Positions 11,601 through 23,044 of a stretch of DNA of 64,000 nucleotides are shown piece after piece. How positions within the stretch are numbered: position 1 is the first letter of the stretch; each line of letters starts with the position of its first letter. Made by a program: the position numbers and the translations under genes. The stretch is from NCBI GenBank assembly GCA_964017065.1, contig OZ024792.1, positions 126,501 through 190,500 on the forward strand, written 5' to 3'. This DNA is from Haliclona indistincta (taxonomy: Eukaryota > Porifera > Demospongiae > Haplosclerida > Chalinidae). Below the pieces are notes generated by a model. That model was not told where the DNA came from and searched no databases. It saw only the letters and a program-made list of their open reading frames with translations.

Positions 11601-14111
11601 GGCAGGAGGGTAAGACATTGCTGACATCAGCACTAACTGATGTACTGTAGGTAAGGAGCTGTATGGAGCTGCATTATGGCACCTTCATAGAGAGACTCAG
11701 CTATCACTACTAGTAGAGGATCTACACTCCTCCAATCACTGTACCCCACAAGTTAGTAATGACCATCCTTGTGCTGTATGCTACCTTGCTTCTCTAGGCT
11801 ATGTGTACTATGGCGTCTCTTATGAACCTCTATAAAGATCATGATGCTGCCATCAAGTTCCTTGAGCGTGCAATACAGATCAATGCTCAGTTTTGTTATG
11901 CCCATAGTCTACTAGGTCTTGAGTATACTCTCACTAAACACTACGATAAGGCGCTTGAATCATTCCAGTCTGCAGTATCCATTGACCCTCGTCACTACAA
12001 TGCATGGTGTGTTATCCACTAGTGTACTAATACCACTACAATGCATGGTGTGTTATCCACTAGTGTACTAATACCACTACAATGCATGGTGTGTTATCCA
12101 CTAGTGTACTAATACCACTACAATGCATGGTGTGTTATCCACTAGTGTACTAATACCACTACAATGCATGGTGTGTTATCCACTAGTGCACTAATACCAC
12201 TACAATGCATGGTGTGTTATCCACTAGTGTACTAATACCACTACAATGCATGGTGTGTTATCCACTAGTGCACTAATACCACTACAATGCATGGTGTGTT
12301 ATCCACTAGTGCACTAATACCACTACAATGCATGGTGTGTTATCCACTAGTGTACTAATACCACTACAATGCATGGTGTGTTATCCACTAGTGTACTAAT
12401 ACCACTACAATGCATGGTGTGTTATCCACTAGTGTACTAATACCACTACAATGCATGGTGTGTTATCCACTAGTGTACTAATACCACTACAATGCATGGT
12501 GTGTTATCCACTAGTGTACTAATACCACTACAATGCATGGTGTGTTATCCACTAGTGTACTAATACCACTACAATGCATGGTGTGTTATCCACTAGTGCA
12601 CTAATACCACTACAATGCATGGTGTGTTATCCACTAGTGCACTAATACCACTACAATGCATGGTGTGTTATCCACTAGTGTACTAATACCACTACAATGC
12701 ATGGTGTGTTATCCACTAGTGTACTAATACCACTACAATGCATGGTGTGTTATCCACTAGTGCACTAATACCACTACAATGCATGGTGTGTTATCCACTA
12801 GTGCACTAATACCACTACAATGCATGGTGTGTTATCCACTAGTGTACTAATACCACTACAATGCATGGTGTGTTATCCACTAGTGTACTAATACCACTAC
12901 AATGCATGGTGTGTTATCCACTAGTGTACTAATACCACTACAATGCATGGTGTGTTATCCACTAGTGTACTAATACCACTACAATGCATGGTGTGTTATC
13001 CACTAGTGCACTAATACCACTACAATGCATGGTGTGTTATCCACTAGTGTACTAATACCACTACAATGCATGGTGTGTTATCCACTAGTGTACTAATACC
13101 ACTACAATGCATGGTGTGTTATCCACTAGTGCACTAATACCACTACAATGCATGGTGTGTTATCCACTAGTGTACTAATACCACTACAATGCATGGTGTG
13201 TTATCCACTAGTGTACTAATACCACTACAATGCATGGTGTGTTATCCACTAGTGTACTAATACCACTACAATGCATGGTGTGTTATCCACTAGTGTACTA
13301 ATACCACTACAATGCATGGTGTTATCCACTAGCTGCTGTCATCCATTAGGTATGGAATGGCTTATCTCTACTCACAACAAGAGAAGTTCAAGCTAGCTGA
13401 GGTGTGCTCACGAAGAGCTCTGGCTATTAATGGTGGCAGTTCTGTAGCTATGACCCAGCTAGCTATAGTACTGCAGCAACAAGGCAGGCTAGAGGAGGCT
13501 CTGGCTACTGCTGACCGGGCCACTAGCATGAACACCAACAGCCATCTTCCTCAGTATCATCGAGCATCTATACTCAGTGGATTGGGCAGGAATGAGGTGT
13601 GTGTGAATATGTGAGTGTGTGATGGTGTGATGGTGTGAGTGTGTGATGGTGTGATGGTGTGAGGGTGTGAGTGTGTGATGGTGTGAGTGTGTGAGTGTGT
13701 GATGGTGTGAGTGTGTGATGATGTGAGGGCGTGAGTGTGTGATGGTGTATGTAGGAGGCACTGAAGCAGCTGGAGCAGGTCACCACATCTCTCCCAAGAG
13801 AACCATCATTCTATAAAGCCATGGGAAATGTGAGACAGAATAATATGCTAATGAATATTATTATTATTTGCATAATTATTCATGATAAATTCCATAGACT
13901 AATGTAATATGATCTCCTTGTACCACCCCTTTAGTTACTGATCAAGCTAGGTCGACCTCACGATGCTGTGCTACAGATGGCGTGGGCTCGTGACTACCGA
14001 TACTCATCGAACTGTGATGATGGAGGCGTGGCTTTGCTAACACTAGACAACATGGAACAGTTCAATGATGAAGACTTTGTACCCCATTCTGACGACAATG
14101 AGGAATATTAA
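8639..14111 (+). CDS. CDC27: CDC27/APC3, TPR subunit of the anaphase-promoting complex
   Basis: Core TPR scaffold subunit of the APC/C ubiquitin ligase, acting in mitotic exit in the nucleus and cytoplasm. Exon 1 is 8639-8692 (MADSPAAAWSPLAREVAK). N-terminal TPRs lie around 8760-9460 (LLATCYYRSGRKQQARHLL). A disordered linker includes QLRRSARLGRG and ARKRRFKSPVGK. C-terminal TPRs include RHYNTPWVLTCTAQAF, YKDHDAAIKFLERAIQINA and RHYNAWYGMAYLYSQQEKF. The last junction joins the exon ending at 12006 to exon 13350-13596. Final exons are 13755-13829 and 13935-14111, giving the acidic end DDNEEY. Two large minisatellites lie in introns. The TAA stop overlaps an AATAAA signal at 14110-14115. The identity rests on the HYNAWYG/QEKF block, characteristic of CDC27. 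Confidence 0.93.
10057..10942 (+). repeat. 23-bp minisatellite, ~38 copies, in CDC27 intron
   Basis: The unit is gtgttatacctagtactgc plus tagc, with c/t and a/g variants. It starts right after the donor (AGTAAT|gtgagc) and runs to just before the acceptor near 10966. The sequence tatacctag also occurs outside the array, immediately before that acceptor. Confidence 0.95.
12007..13331 (+). repeat. 41-bp minisatellite, 32 units, each carrying a copy of the upstream exon end and 5' splice site
   Basis: Unit length is exactly 41 bp. The authentic exon ends at 12006 (CACTACAATGCATG followed by gtgtgttatcc). The last copy of that boundary is at 13318, and 13318-12006 is 1312, or 32 x 41, so there is no net indel. 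Each unit repeats 14 exonic bases, the donor and a TACTAATAC branch-point-like string. Variation is mostly one base (gtgtac/gtgcac). The final copy has a 2-bp shorter donor (gtgttatcc). Confidence 0.97.
13600..13752 (+). repeat. GTGTGATG/GTGTGAG short-repeat run in CDC27 intron
   Basis: Simple gtgtgatg/gtgtgagt repeats fill the intron between exons 13350-13596 and 13755-13829. Confidence 0.85.
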
Positions 14112-14115
14112 TAAA
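14110..14115 (+). terminator. CDC27 poly(A) signal overlapping the stop codon
   Basis: TATTAATAAACC: the TAA stop (14109-14111) shares two bases with AATAAA (14110-14115). This implies a minimal 3' UTR ahead of the convergent KLF gene, which ends at 14189. Confidence 0.6.
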
Positions 14116-14188
14116 CCAACAATAACATGAACTAAGAGTTATGTGTTATATAGAATGTGTGGACTAGAGTGGGTTAGTTGGTTAGTGA

Positions 14189-15066
<878 letters not shown>

Positions 15067-15756
15067 TACGTCTGCAAATCTTATCGTTAAAAACTAGAGA
15101 TTGCAAACACACTGCTGATAGAAGTGTTTAAATGTGATCGTGTAACTGCAGCGTGCGTTGCTCATGACAGTCAATAAATACTGTTCAGCTGCCGTCTCGT
15201 TTCTTTTTCTTCCCAATATGGAGTTCTATATTAATAGTAACCATCAAAGGCAGTTAAAAAAAGAGAGGCTGCCACACATATGATAAACAGATTCACTCTC
15301 CGGACCTCTTCTATCCATCATGATTATCCATGGCGCGAAATGATTCCACTTGCTCTAACTCGTAAACAACCGAGTCACCGTGTTGATCGGAACCGTGCCA
15401 GTTTGCAAGGCAGGTCCGTAAACATGAATCGTGCTTATTGTATGTTAACGTTACACAACAACACGCAGCGCTGATAGGCTATTGCTGGATGCCACAGCTA
15501 GCTGGAGAGATCGCGCGGTGCCAGGTAAAGATGCGACAACGCATTTCGTCGAATTTGCAAACCAAGACATTCATGCACTTTTGAACACATGCACAGAAAT
15601 GTCTAATCTGAGGACTTAGCGCTAGCCTCATGACTAGCTAATGCCCGCCAGTGCTAGGCTAGCTAGCTAGCACCTGGCCCCTCCCCCAAAACATACGCGC
15701 GAAATTTTAAATTAAAGTGGCAACTTGTGGGCTGGTCATATGGGCGGAGTTATCTG
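15067..15756. promoter_or_regulatory. Intergenic divergent promoter region, KLF (-) / GNPNAT1 (+)
   Basis: 690 bp between start codons, with no convincing ORF or RNA gene. Contains gctagctagctagc palindromic runs near 15655-15672 and an E2F-like cgcgcgaaatttt at about 15698-15710, close to the GNPNAT1 start. Regulatory role is inferred from position only. Confidence 0.4.
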
Positions 15757-16344
15757 ATGGAGAGGGAAAAGGTTGGCGCTACTCTCTGCTCGTGGCCGAG
15801 CGATGATGATAACGTGCTGTTTAACGCCAAGTTACTGTCTGAACTAGACGTGTCTCAATACCTGTCGAGTGATGTTACCGTGGAGCGACCAGGTCCTGAC
15901 TTGAGACTCAGACCACTGGAGAGGACAGACTATGGCAAGGGCTACATGAGTCTGCTATCACAACTAACTCGAGTGGGAGAGGTATCTAAAGAGCGGTTCG
16001 AGGCACAGTTCGAGTGCATGAAGCAATGTATTGGGGGACACTATATAGTAGTGGTAGAGGACCTATCACAGGAGAGGGTCATTTGCTCAGCTACCCTAGC
16101 CGTGGAGCGCAAGTTTATCCATAAAACAGCACTACGTGCTCGACTAGAAGATGTGGTTGTGGACAGCAACTATCGTGGGCGGCATCTTGGTGGTCTAATA
16201 GTAGGAGTAATGACTGAGCTGAGCCGACATATTGGCTGCTACAAGACCTCCCTGGACTGTGTTCCTGACGTACAAGAGTTTTACAAGAAGTTCGGATATA
16301 AACATGACAAACCATTGTTCTTAATAAAACGATTTTATGATTAG
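15757..16344 (+). CDS. GNPNAT1: Glucosamine-6-phosphate N-acetyltransferase, intronless
   Basis: Transfers acetyl from acetyl-CoA to GlcN-6-P, giving GlcNAc-6-P in the UDP-GlcNAc pathway. Single exon of 195 residues (human about 184). GNAT fold: LRLRPLERTDYGKGYMSLL at the start of the domain, then HYIVVVEDLSQERVICSATL. The acetyl-CoA loop is EDVVVDSNYRGRHLGGLIV (Q/R-x-x-G-x-G/A region). It ends LDCVPDVQEFYKKFGYK, typical of GNA1. I chose the ATG at 15757, the first in-frame one. The stop lies only 43 bp before the ERP44 ATG, and an AATAAA lies inside the last codons (16323-16328). Confidence 0.95.
   Translation: MEREKVGATLCSWPSDDDNVLFNAKLLSELDVSQYLSSDVTVERPGPDLRLRPLERTDYGKGYMSLLSQLTRVGEVSKERFEAQFECMKQCIGGHYIVVVEDLSQERVICSATLAVERKFIHKTALRARLEDVVVDSNYRGRHLGGLIVGVMTELSRHIGCYKTSLDCVPDVQEFYKKFGYKHDKPLFLIKRFYD
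16323..16328 (+). terminator. AATAAA inside the 3' end of the GNPNAT1 ORF
   Basis: TTAATAAAACG encodes Leu-Ile-Lys and also contains AATAAA, 14 bp before the stop. With only 43 bp to the next ATG, this is the only canonical poly(A) signal available to GNPNAT1. Confidence 0.45.
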
Positions 16345-16387
16345 ATAATACAAGTGGGGAGTTCCTCAATTTTAAAACTAATTAAAC

Positions 16388-16955
16388 ATGGCGGCGATTG
16401 AGCAACTAACTGCTGTTTTCTTGGTAAGATATCGAGTCCGTTATAAGAATAATACGTGTGAATATTATATATTGTGTCGATCACAGGTGATATTGTGCGC
16501 CATAAGGACAGCTGCTGGCGAGGCAACACACATTACGCCTGGTAATATTGAGGAGTACAAGAGTAAGTCCCCGGCTAGCTAGCGCTGGCTGTACAGCTAG
16601 TACCATGGCCGGCCTCTGCAGGTAGCAGGACTGTAGTGCTGGTTAATTTCTATGCTGACTGGTGTCGGTTCAGTCAGATGCTCAAACCAATATTTGATAA
16701 AGCTGCTGCTCAGGTCCATGAGAAATGGCCAGTGAGTGCTGTGCATGCCATGGCTGTGGTTCAGTATAATGAATGGTGTTCCATATTAGGACACTGCTCT
16801 ACTGGGAAAGGTGAACTGTGATCATGAGAGTGAGTCATGTGACCTACCACTCATGTCATGTGACCTATATCTGTTTCCTCAATCATTAGAGGGTCTTTGT
16901 CAGAACATGTTTCACATCAACAAGTATCCCACAATCAAATTGATCCGTAACGGAC

Positions 16956-16999
<44 letters not shown>

Positions 17000-17530
17000 G
17001 TGTGTGTGTGTGTGTAATCATTGTGTGTTGTAGCTAGCAAGAAAGGAGTACAGAGGAAAGGTTAGTTGTGATGTTGAACAATATTACGCACACACACACA
17101 CTCTCTCTCTCTCACAGAGATCAGTAGAGGCCCTTGTGGAGTTTGTTGAGAACCAGTTAAAGGTACCAGTTGATGTAGTCAAGCGATATGCTGATATATC
17201 ACGGGAGGTGAGTGGCTCGTGACCTAGTGTCAACATTGATTGCAACTCATCATAGGATCAAGGCAAGAAAGCTGCTGTTGCATTCTTCAGAAGCAACACG
17301 TCACATGAATACATTATATATGAGAAGGTTAGCTGGATAGGAGGGTAGAGCGTGTTACCATGGTTACCATCATCACAGATGGCACATATGCTGAAAGATG
17401 AATGCAAGTTTTATGCAATAATTGATGGGTCAGTGAGTCAGTTAGATAGTGCTGTGTGTCACTTATTGTTATTATAGACAATCGGAGACTAACCCTCAGA
17501 TAACATTTATTGAACACGGGGTAACACACA

Positions 17531-17579
<49 letters not shown>

Positions 17580-19016
17580 TACCTTGGTGGCACCAATGTC
17601 TTTCTCCTATAGGCAGCTGACCAACAGTATACAGGTAGCATGGAAAATGAAGGTGATATCATCAGATGGCTGTCTGATCGCTGTGTACCTTTAGTGAGAG
17701 AGATTACATTCCAAAATGGAGAGGTGACTACTACTATCTAAATAACTATCACACCACTACTAGCACACCATTACATCATCACTACAATCACACCATCACA
17801 TCATCACTACAATCACACCATCACTACAATCACACCATCACATCATCACTACAATCACATCATCACTACAATCACACCATCACTACAATCACACCATCAC
17901 ATCATCACTACTATCACACCATCACATCATCACTACTATCACACCATCACTACTATCACATCATCACTACTATCACACCATCACATCATCACTACAATCA
18001 CACCATCACATCATCACTACTTGTATTACAGGAGCTAACGGAAGAGGGTCTTCCTTTTCTTATCTTGTTCTATAATCCTGATGATCCGTCCAGCAAACAA
18101 GTCTTCCGTTCAAAAGTTGAACAAGAACTCATGAGTCAAAAAGGTGGAAAATAATTCTAATAATTATTATCATCTTCTGTATTTGGGATGAGCCTGAGTG
18201 AGCCCCACATTGATGGTGATGTGTGTCCCACGTTGCACAGAATTTTGTATCTATCTATCTGTCTGTCACGGGGTGTGCTTGTCACCCCAATGTTCCCGAG
18301 AATTAGAACAAGCCTATTCAACATTACTGCATGTATGCGGGAGCGTGAAGCAGTCACCGATATCTCTGGAGCTTGATCGGTAGCTTAGGAGCTTGAACAG
18401 CTCTTCATACATGAATTAAAGTTGGCTTCTTGCGTGACTGACTTTTCAGACATTTCAGTTGCTTGGCTACTCTGTGAGCCAGCTACTCATTCACACGTGA
18501 AGATTGTTGTGTGTTGTAGAGGGCTCTAGGAAACTTGCCGTTGTGTATGTATGTTGTCAGTAGTTGCTGCTGGCACTGGTGCTCATAAATCATCTTCTGC
18601 ATTTATTACTAGTATGCCGTCTTGTCACGTCAGTTTCAAGAAGCATACATATTTCTGATCATCAGAGCTTTTCGTAACTTCTTTCAAGGCAGTTTTTGTA
18701 CAAGCCCTTATGGTGTACCTCTGGCTGTATAATACTCACATACATTTTCTCACTGTTATACTCTCCTTGGAATGATTAGTTTCTGGTTGCATGCTTGCAG
18801 GTGTTCTCAACTTCGTAACTGCTGATGGCGTCAAGTTTGCTCATCCTCTTCACCATCTCGGCAAGACCAAAAAGGTTAGTAGATAGCAGCATACTGATCA
18901 CACCCTATGCTCCTCCCACAGGACCTACCTGTATTAGCCATTGACAGCTTTCGACACATGTACCTCTTCCCCAACTACAATGACTTACAGTGAGACACTC
19001 AAACGTCACTCATTCA

Positions 19017-19057
<41 letters not shown>

Positions 19058-19152
19058 CACACACACACACACACACACACTCTCACACACACACACACTC
19101 ACACACACACACACACCACACACACACCACACACACACACACCACACACACA

Positions 19153-19219
<67 letters not shown>

Positions 19220-19398
19220 CACACACACACACTCACATTCACACACACACCACACACACACACCACACACACACACACCACACACACACCTCACACACAC
19301 ACACACACACACCTCACACACACACACACTCACACACACACACACACACACTCACACACACACACACCACACACACACACCACACACACACACTCACA

Positions 19399-19444
<46 letters not shown>

Positions 19445-19718
19445 AATCGGTCATATGTCACTCGATCACAGTACACCAGGATCACTCAAGCAATTTGTGG
19501 ATGATCTTCATTCCGGGAAACTTCATCGTGAATTCCATCATGGACCAGATGTGAGCTGGTCCTCTGTATTTTCTCTAATTACAATATCCTTTCTCATTCA
19601 GAAATCCCAGCAGCAGCAGCAGCAGCAACCAGCTGGCCAGCAACCTCCTGAGAGCACGTTCAAGAAGCTCCAGCCAGCTCGATCTCGCTATACACTCCTG
19701 CGTCACGACGAATTGTAA
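16388..19718 (+). CDS. ERP44: ERp44, ER-resident thioredoxin-family retention chaperone
   Basis: PDI-family protein that retrieves secretory clients from the cis-Golgi through its CRFS cysteine. The signal sequence begins MAAIEQLTAVFL and continues into the exon at about 16488. The first thioredoxin domain has VNFYADWCRFSQMLKPIFD, with the CRFS motif diagnostic of ERp44, and INKYPTIKLIRNG (cis-Pro loop). Later exons give EYRGKRSVEALVEFVE, CVPLVREITFQNGEEL, TEEGLPFLILFYNP and DLPVLAIDSFRHMYLF. The C-terminus is GKLHREFHHGPD, a Q-rich tail and the retrieval signal HDEL (human RDEL). Introns hold (GT)n, (CA)n and CATCAC arrays. One ~650 bp intron (18145-18800) shows nothing recognisable. It starts 43 bp after GNPNAT1. 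Confidence 0.95.
16961..17014 (+). repeat. (GT)n microsatellite in ERP44 intron
   Basis: Uninterrupted gt dinucleotides with one gc step, directly following the donor after the RNGQ codons. Confidence 0.9.
17524..17580 (+). repeat. (CA)n microsatellite in ERP44 intron
   Basis: About 25 ca dinucleotides in the intron after the EHG codons. Confidence 0.9.
17736..18022 (+). repeat. CATCACTACAATCACAC array in ERP44 intron
   Basis: Repeats of atcacaccatcactacaatc and atcacatcatcactac, ending just before the acceptor preceding the ELTEEGLP exon. Confidence 0.88.
18145..18800 (+). other. 656-bp ERP44 intron without recognised content
   Basis: The longest non-repetitive ERP44 intron. It has mixed composition, short open stretches on both strands without homology I recognise, and a cttcttcata/acatgaatt-rich part. 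No terminal repeats or RNA gene were seen. Confidence 0.5.
19012..19443 (+). repeat. ~430-bp compound (CA)n microsatellite in ERP44 intron
   Basis: An almost pure ca run with cac-cac and ctcaca interruptions. It occupies nearly the whole intron between the FPNYNDL exon and the HTPGSLKQF exon. Long open frames through it (His-Thr repeats and their Cys-Val complement) are artefacts. Confidence 0.95.
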
Positions 19719-19852
19719 CTATTATTATTATTATATTAATTTAGTTATTATTTCATAGTATTTTTATGCATTGACCAGTACATGCGCATACACAAACTCC
19801 TTGTGGAATGCACTTAACCCTCTGTTTACTAGTAGGCGTGGTCAAAATCCTA

Positions 19853-20755
19853 ATGGCCGTTGAGTTTTCATCAGATACTGTGGCACGTGTTGGCGGTGTA
19901 CTGAACGACACGAGGCGACCACTGGCAGAACGGTTCAGAGCATTGTTCACTCTGCGAGGAATAGGTGGATCGGAAGCCATCTTACAAATAGCGGCATGTT
20001 TCAAGGACCGCTCTGCTCTTCTGAAACACGAGTGTGCTTACTGTCTTGGTCAGATGACAGAAGCTAAGGCTATTCCAGTACTGCGAACCGTACTGCAAGA
20101 CCGCTCTCAAGATGCCATGGTACGACACGAAGCAGCTGAAGCACTGGGCGCTATTGGTGAAGAGAGCCAGCTAGAGATACTCCAGGAATACAGCACTGAT
20201 CCTTCTCTAGTTGTAGCCGACACGTGCAAGATAGCACTAGCAAGAATCACCAGATCAACCCAAGACAGCGAGAAAGAAGACGGCAACCCGTACATGTCGG
20301 TGGATCCAGCGCCAGCAACTAGTGAGGGAGATATTGATGAATGGAGTAGACAGTTGAGAGATCAGTCACTCAGCTTGTACCAGCGTTATCGAGCCTTGTT
20401 TGCACTGAGGAACAATGGCGGAGAGGAGGGAGTGAGTGCAATAGCAGCAGCTCTTAGTGACACTAACCCACTCTTCAAGCATGAGCTAGCCTATGTTCTT
20501 GGACAGATGCAACATGTGGCAGCAGTACCAGGGCTTACAGAGAGGCTAGCTGATCACCAGGAGCACCCTATGGTACGTCATGAGTGTGCGGAGGCACTGG
20601 GATCTATAGCCAGTGAGCAGTGTCTAGCTGTATTACAGCAATACACAAAGGACCATGATGATGTAGTGAGAGAGAGCTGTGAGGTGGCTCTAGATATGTA
20701 TCATTATGAACACACGAGTGACTTCCAATATGCTAACACTGTCACATCAAGTTAG
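19853..20755 (+). CDS. DOHH: Deoxyhypusine hydroxylase, intronless
   Basis: Di-iron HEAT-repeat monooxygenase that hydroxylates deoxyhypusine in eIF5A to make hypusine. 300 residues (human 302) in two pseudo-symmetric halves of HEAT repeats. All four His-Glu iron-binding motifs are present: LLKHECAYCLGQM (H59-E60), MVRHEAAEALGAIG, LFKHELAYVLGQM and MVRHECAEALGSI. The N-terminal ERFRALFTLRGIGG and the second-half YQRYRALFALRNNGG are the usual repeat signatures. The ATG at 19853 matches the family start. An upstream in-frame ATG at 19808 would add 15 residues and is less likely. It is 134 bp from ERP44 and tail-to-tail with CDC6, 120 bp away. Confidence 0.97.
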   Translation: MAVEFSSDTVARVGGVLNDTRRPLAERFRALFTLRGIGGSEAILQIAACFKDRSALLKHECAYCLGQMTEAKAIPVLRTVLQDRSQDAMVRHEAAEALGAIGEESQLEILQEYSTDPSLVVADTCKIALARITRSTQDSEKEDGNPYMSVDPAPATSEGDIDEWSRQLRDQSLSLYQRYRALFALRNNGGEEGVSAIAAALSDTNPLFKHELAYVLGQMQHVAAVPGLTERLADHQEHPMVRHECAEALGSIASEQCLAVLQQYTKDHDDVVRESCEVALDMYHYEHTSDFQYANTVTSS

Positions 20756-20875
20756 TCTCTCTGATAATAACATTTTAATTTGCGATACGAGTATTCTGTG
20801 AGGAGGTGTGGTCATAGTGATGTATCAGTTAGTATAGAGGATAGCAGTATTTTATCATGGAGGGAGTGTTCTAAC

Positions 20876-23044
20876 TCATCTTCCTGGCAGCATAGCTTTA
20901 CCTGTAGATGACGATAGTATTATGACCAGCTGTAGAGGTGTGTCTCACCTTAGTCAACATGGCAGCTCCCTTGGCTTGTTTGGTAGATATCAATCCTCTG
21001 GTCTCTATCATGTGGAGTAGCCCCACAAACTCGCTCCGTGCTTCATGACTAACGTGACGTTTCTTACACACACTGCAGTATGCCTGATAGAGCTATACGA
21101 GAGATTCAGTCACACATGATAATCATGTGACCTCACCTTATTAAGGGTAACCTCTTTGTTAGTCTTATCTCTAACCAACAGCAGCAATGAGCATATGGCT
21201 AGTTTCTGCTGTAATGGCATACTCTCCTCTACACCACCACCTTTACCATACACTTTAGCAAGCACAGTAGCAACATGACTGACAGTCACTCTCTCATGTT
21301 GTTCAGTATCAACTAGCTCAATGGCTGCTCGACAGATATCGAGAGCTGTTCTTGCATCACCATGTACAGCAGCAACTTTACGAGAGCAGAACTGTATAGC
21401 CATTGGGTCCATCACTATGCTACTGGTCGATAGACGATTGTGTAATATCGCTGCCAACTGGTCCTTATTATATGGAGGATAGTGGAGGAGCTGTGGACAC
21501 ACTGTATAGATGAGACAGGTCCATGATTGAAGCAATGGAGTCAGGAATACATACCTTGTACATGGGCTTGCAGTCTAGGGAGAAGGCGATCTGTGAGATC
21601 AAGGGCGTTAGCAATACCTGTAGGCATATTATAATGAGTGGGTGTGGTCATACACTAACTGACCAATCAGAATCAGTCGTGATCGTGATAGTGCAGGCCA
21701 TTCAAACACAGTGTACAGCATATGCTGACTATGCATACTCAACTGATCCAATTCATCTAGTACCAGTACACTGTGGGTGGAGCAATGGGTGTGGTTATGT
21801 TTTGTGATGTTGGTCCATTATACTTACATCATTTTACGTGAAGTAGTGATGTGTTTCACAATAGACTGTTCCAGATCACGTGGTGTGTGACCACGCCCAC
21901 TTGTAAGCTGATTCCATATTTTATCGAAAATAGCAGTGGGTTGCCTTACGGACATACAGTTCACAACAGCAACGTTGGCTGTGGTCTGGATACAATCCTG
22001 TCAGTGGTGGTGTAAGGGTTAATAATAGTGATAATGTCGGTCTCTCACAGTAGTCTCCAGTATGTGTGTCAGTGATGCCGTCTTGCCAGTACCAGGAGGA
22101 CCTGATATATACAGGGATCCTGGTAACTGCTGCTCCAAGTGATCTGTAAGAAACTCAGTGAGTCGAGATATCTCACGTTCACGACCAACGAGAGAGACAG
22201 CTGAAGATGAATGAAGCAGTGACTTGGCCATCTGCAGCTTTGTCACTGAGAGAGAAACAGTGAAAGAGAGAGAGAGATTCTTATAACTTACTCTTGCTTG
22301 GTGAAGAATCTGTCATTACTAGCTGACGACTGACTCTCTGACGGCAGCATCGTGGTGAAGAGGGCTCTATGATATAATAATGGTAATAATACAGTCATCT
22401 ACCAATACTAACCTGATTTGGACTGCTTCTCTGGTGAGGTGCCCACACCCTTCACTTCCTTGGATCTCTTATGTAGCTTACTCACTGAGTGAGAAGGAGT
22501 AGACAGCATCATCATCGTAGTATAATGAGGCTCACTCTTGTCTCCTCCAGGTGTATCTGTCATTATTAGCTGACGAGTGACTCTCTGGCATAGTGGCGAG
22601 AAGGACTCTATATGTGCAGGTGGGATACCCCTCACTACTACACTAGTTTATTACAATACTCACCTGAAGGTCTTGACTTCTTCTCTGGTGAGGTCTCTGT
22701 CACCTCATCTTCCTTTGATCTCTTCTGCAACTTGTTTACTGAAAGAAGACAAGTAGTATAAGTATACGTACACGATGCCGCTATGATCTAACTCACAGTT
22801 GCTTGGTGTCATTACTAGCTGGCGAGTTACTCTCTGGCGGCATCTTGGTGAAGAGGGCTCTATAATATAGCAACAGCACTAATAGTACTATGACCAATGT
22901 CCACTAACCTGATCTTGACTTCTTCTCTGGTGAGGTGTTTTCCTTGTCACCAGCATTTACCGCCTTCGTTTCCTTTGATCTTTTCTTTCTGCACGGGAAA
23001 TCTAGCATAGTCTGGTGTCCAGCTCGACTCCTTAGAGAGTACAT
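20876..23044 (-). CDS. CDC6: CDC6, replication-licensing AAA+ ATPase, with triplicated N-terminal module
   Basis: Loads MCM2-7 with ORC and CDT1 at origins. Exon 1 (23044-22909) starts MYSLRSRAGHQTMLDFPC and continues RKKRSKE, resembling the vertebrate N-terminal FPxRK box. The disordered N-terminus contains three copies of a paired-exon module. One half is KLQKRSKE...TSPEKKS, a basic patch plus CDK-type SP site. The other is SSPRCRQRVTRQLVMT, an SP site plus RQL cyclin-binding-type motif. The AAA+ core has VSLVGREREI, then Walker A GPPGTGKTASLTHIL. C-terminal parts include QFCSRKVAAVHGDARTALD (sensor 2) and LQQKLAICSLLLLVRDKTNKEVTLNKL (winged helix). The 3' exon ending KAMLPGR with stop at 20876 is less certain. 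ORC1 was considered, but the winged-helix and N-terminal features fit CDC6. Confidence 0.92.
22285..22990 (-). repeat. Three tandem copies of a ~250-bp two-exon module in CDC6
   Basis: Copies of the exon encoding PRC-RQRV(T/S)RQL(V/I)MT lie at about 22297-22362, 22535-22610 and 22800-22865. Copies of the exon encoding KRSKE...TSPEK lie at about 22415-22490, 22670-22742 and 22909-22990. Intervening intron sequence is also partly conserved (ctatatagag/ctatattatag acceptors), so the duplications were at DNA level. Confidence 0.85.

Noticed and set aside
12007..13331. CRISPR-like regular repeat array
   Set aside because: No unique spacers. The units are directly adjacent and identical, in a eukaryotic intron.
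18941..19443. Long His-Thr and Cys-Val open frames
   Set aside because: Translations of a (CA)n microsatellite. Only the tail of one frame (from the GSLKQF codons) is a real ERP44 exon.
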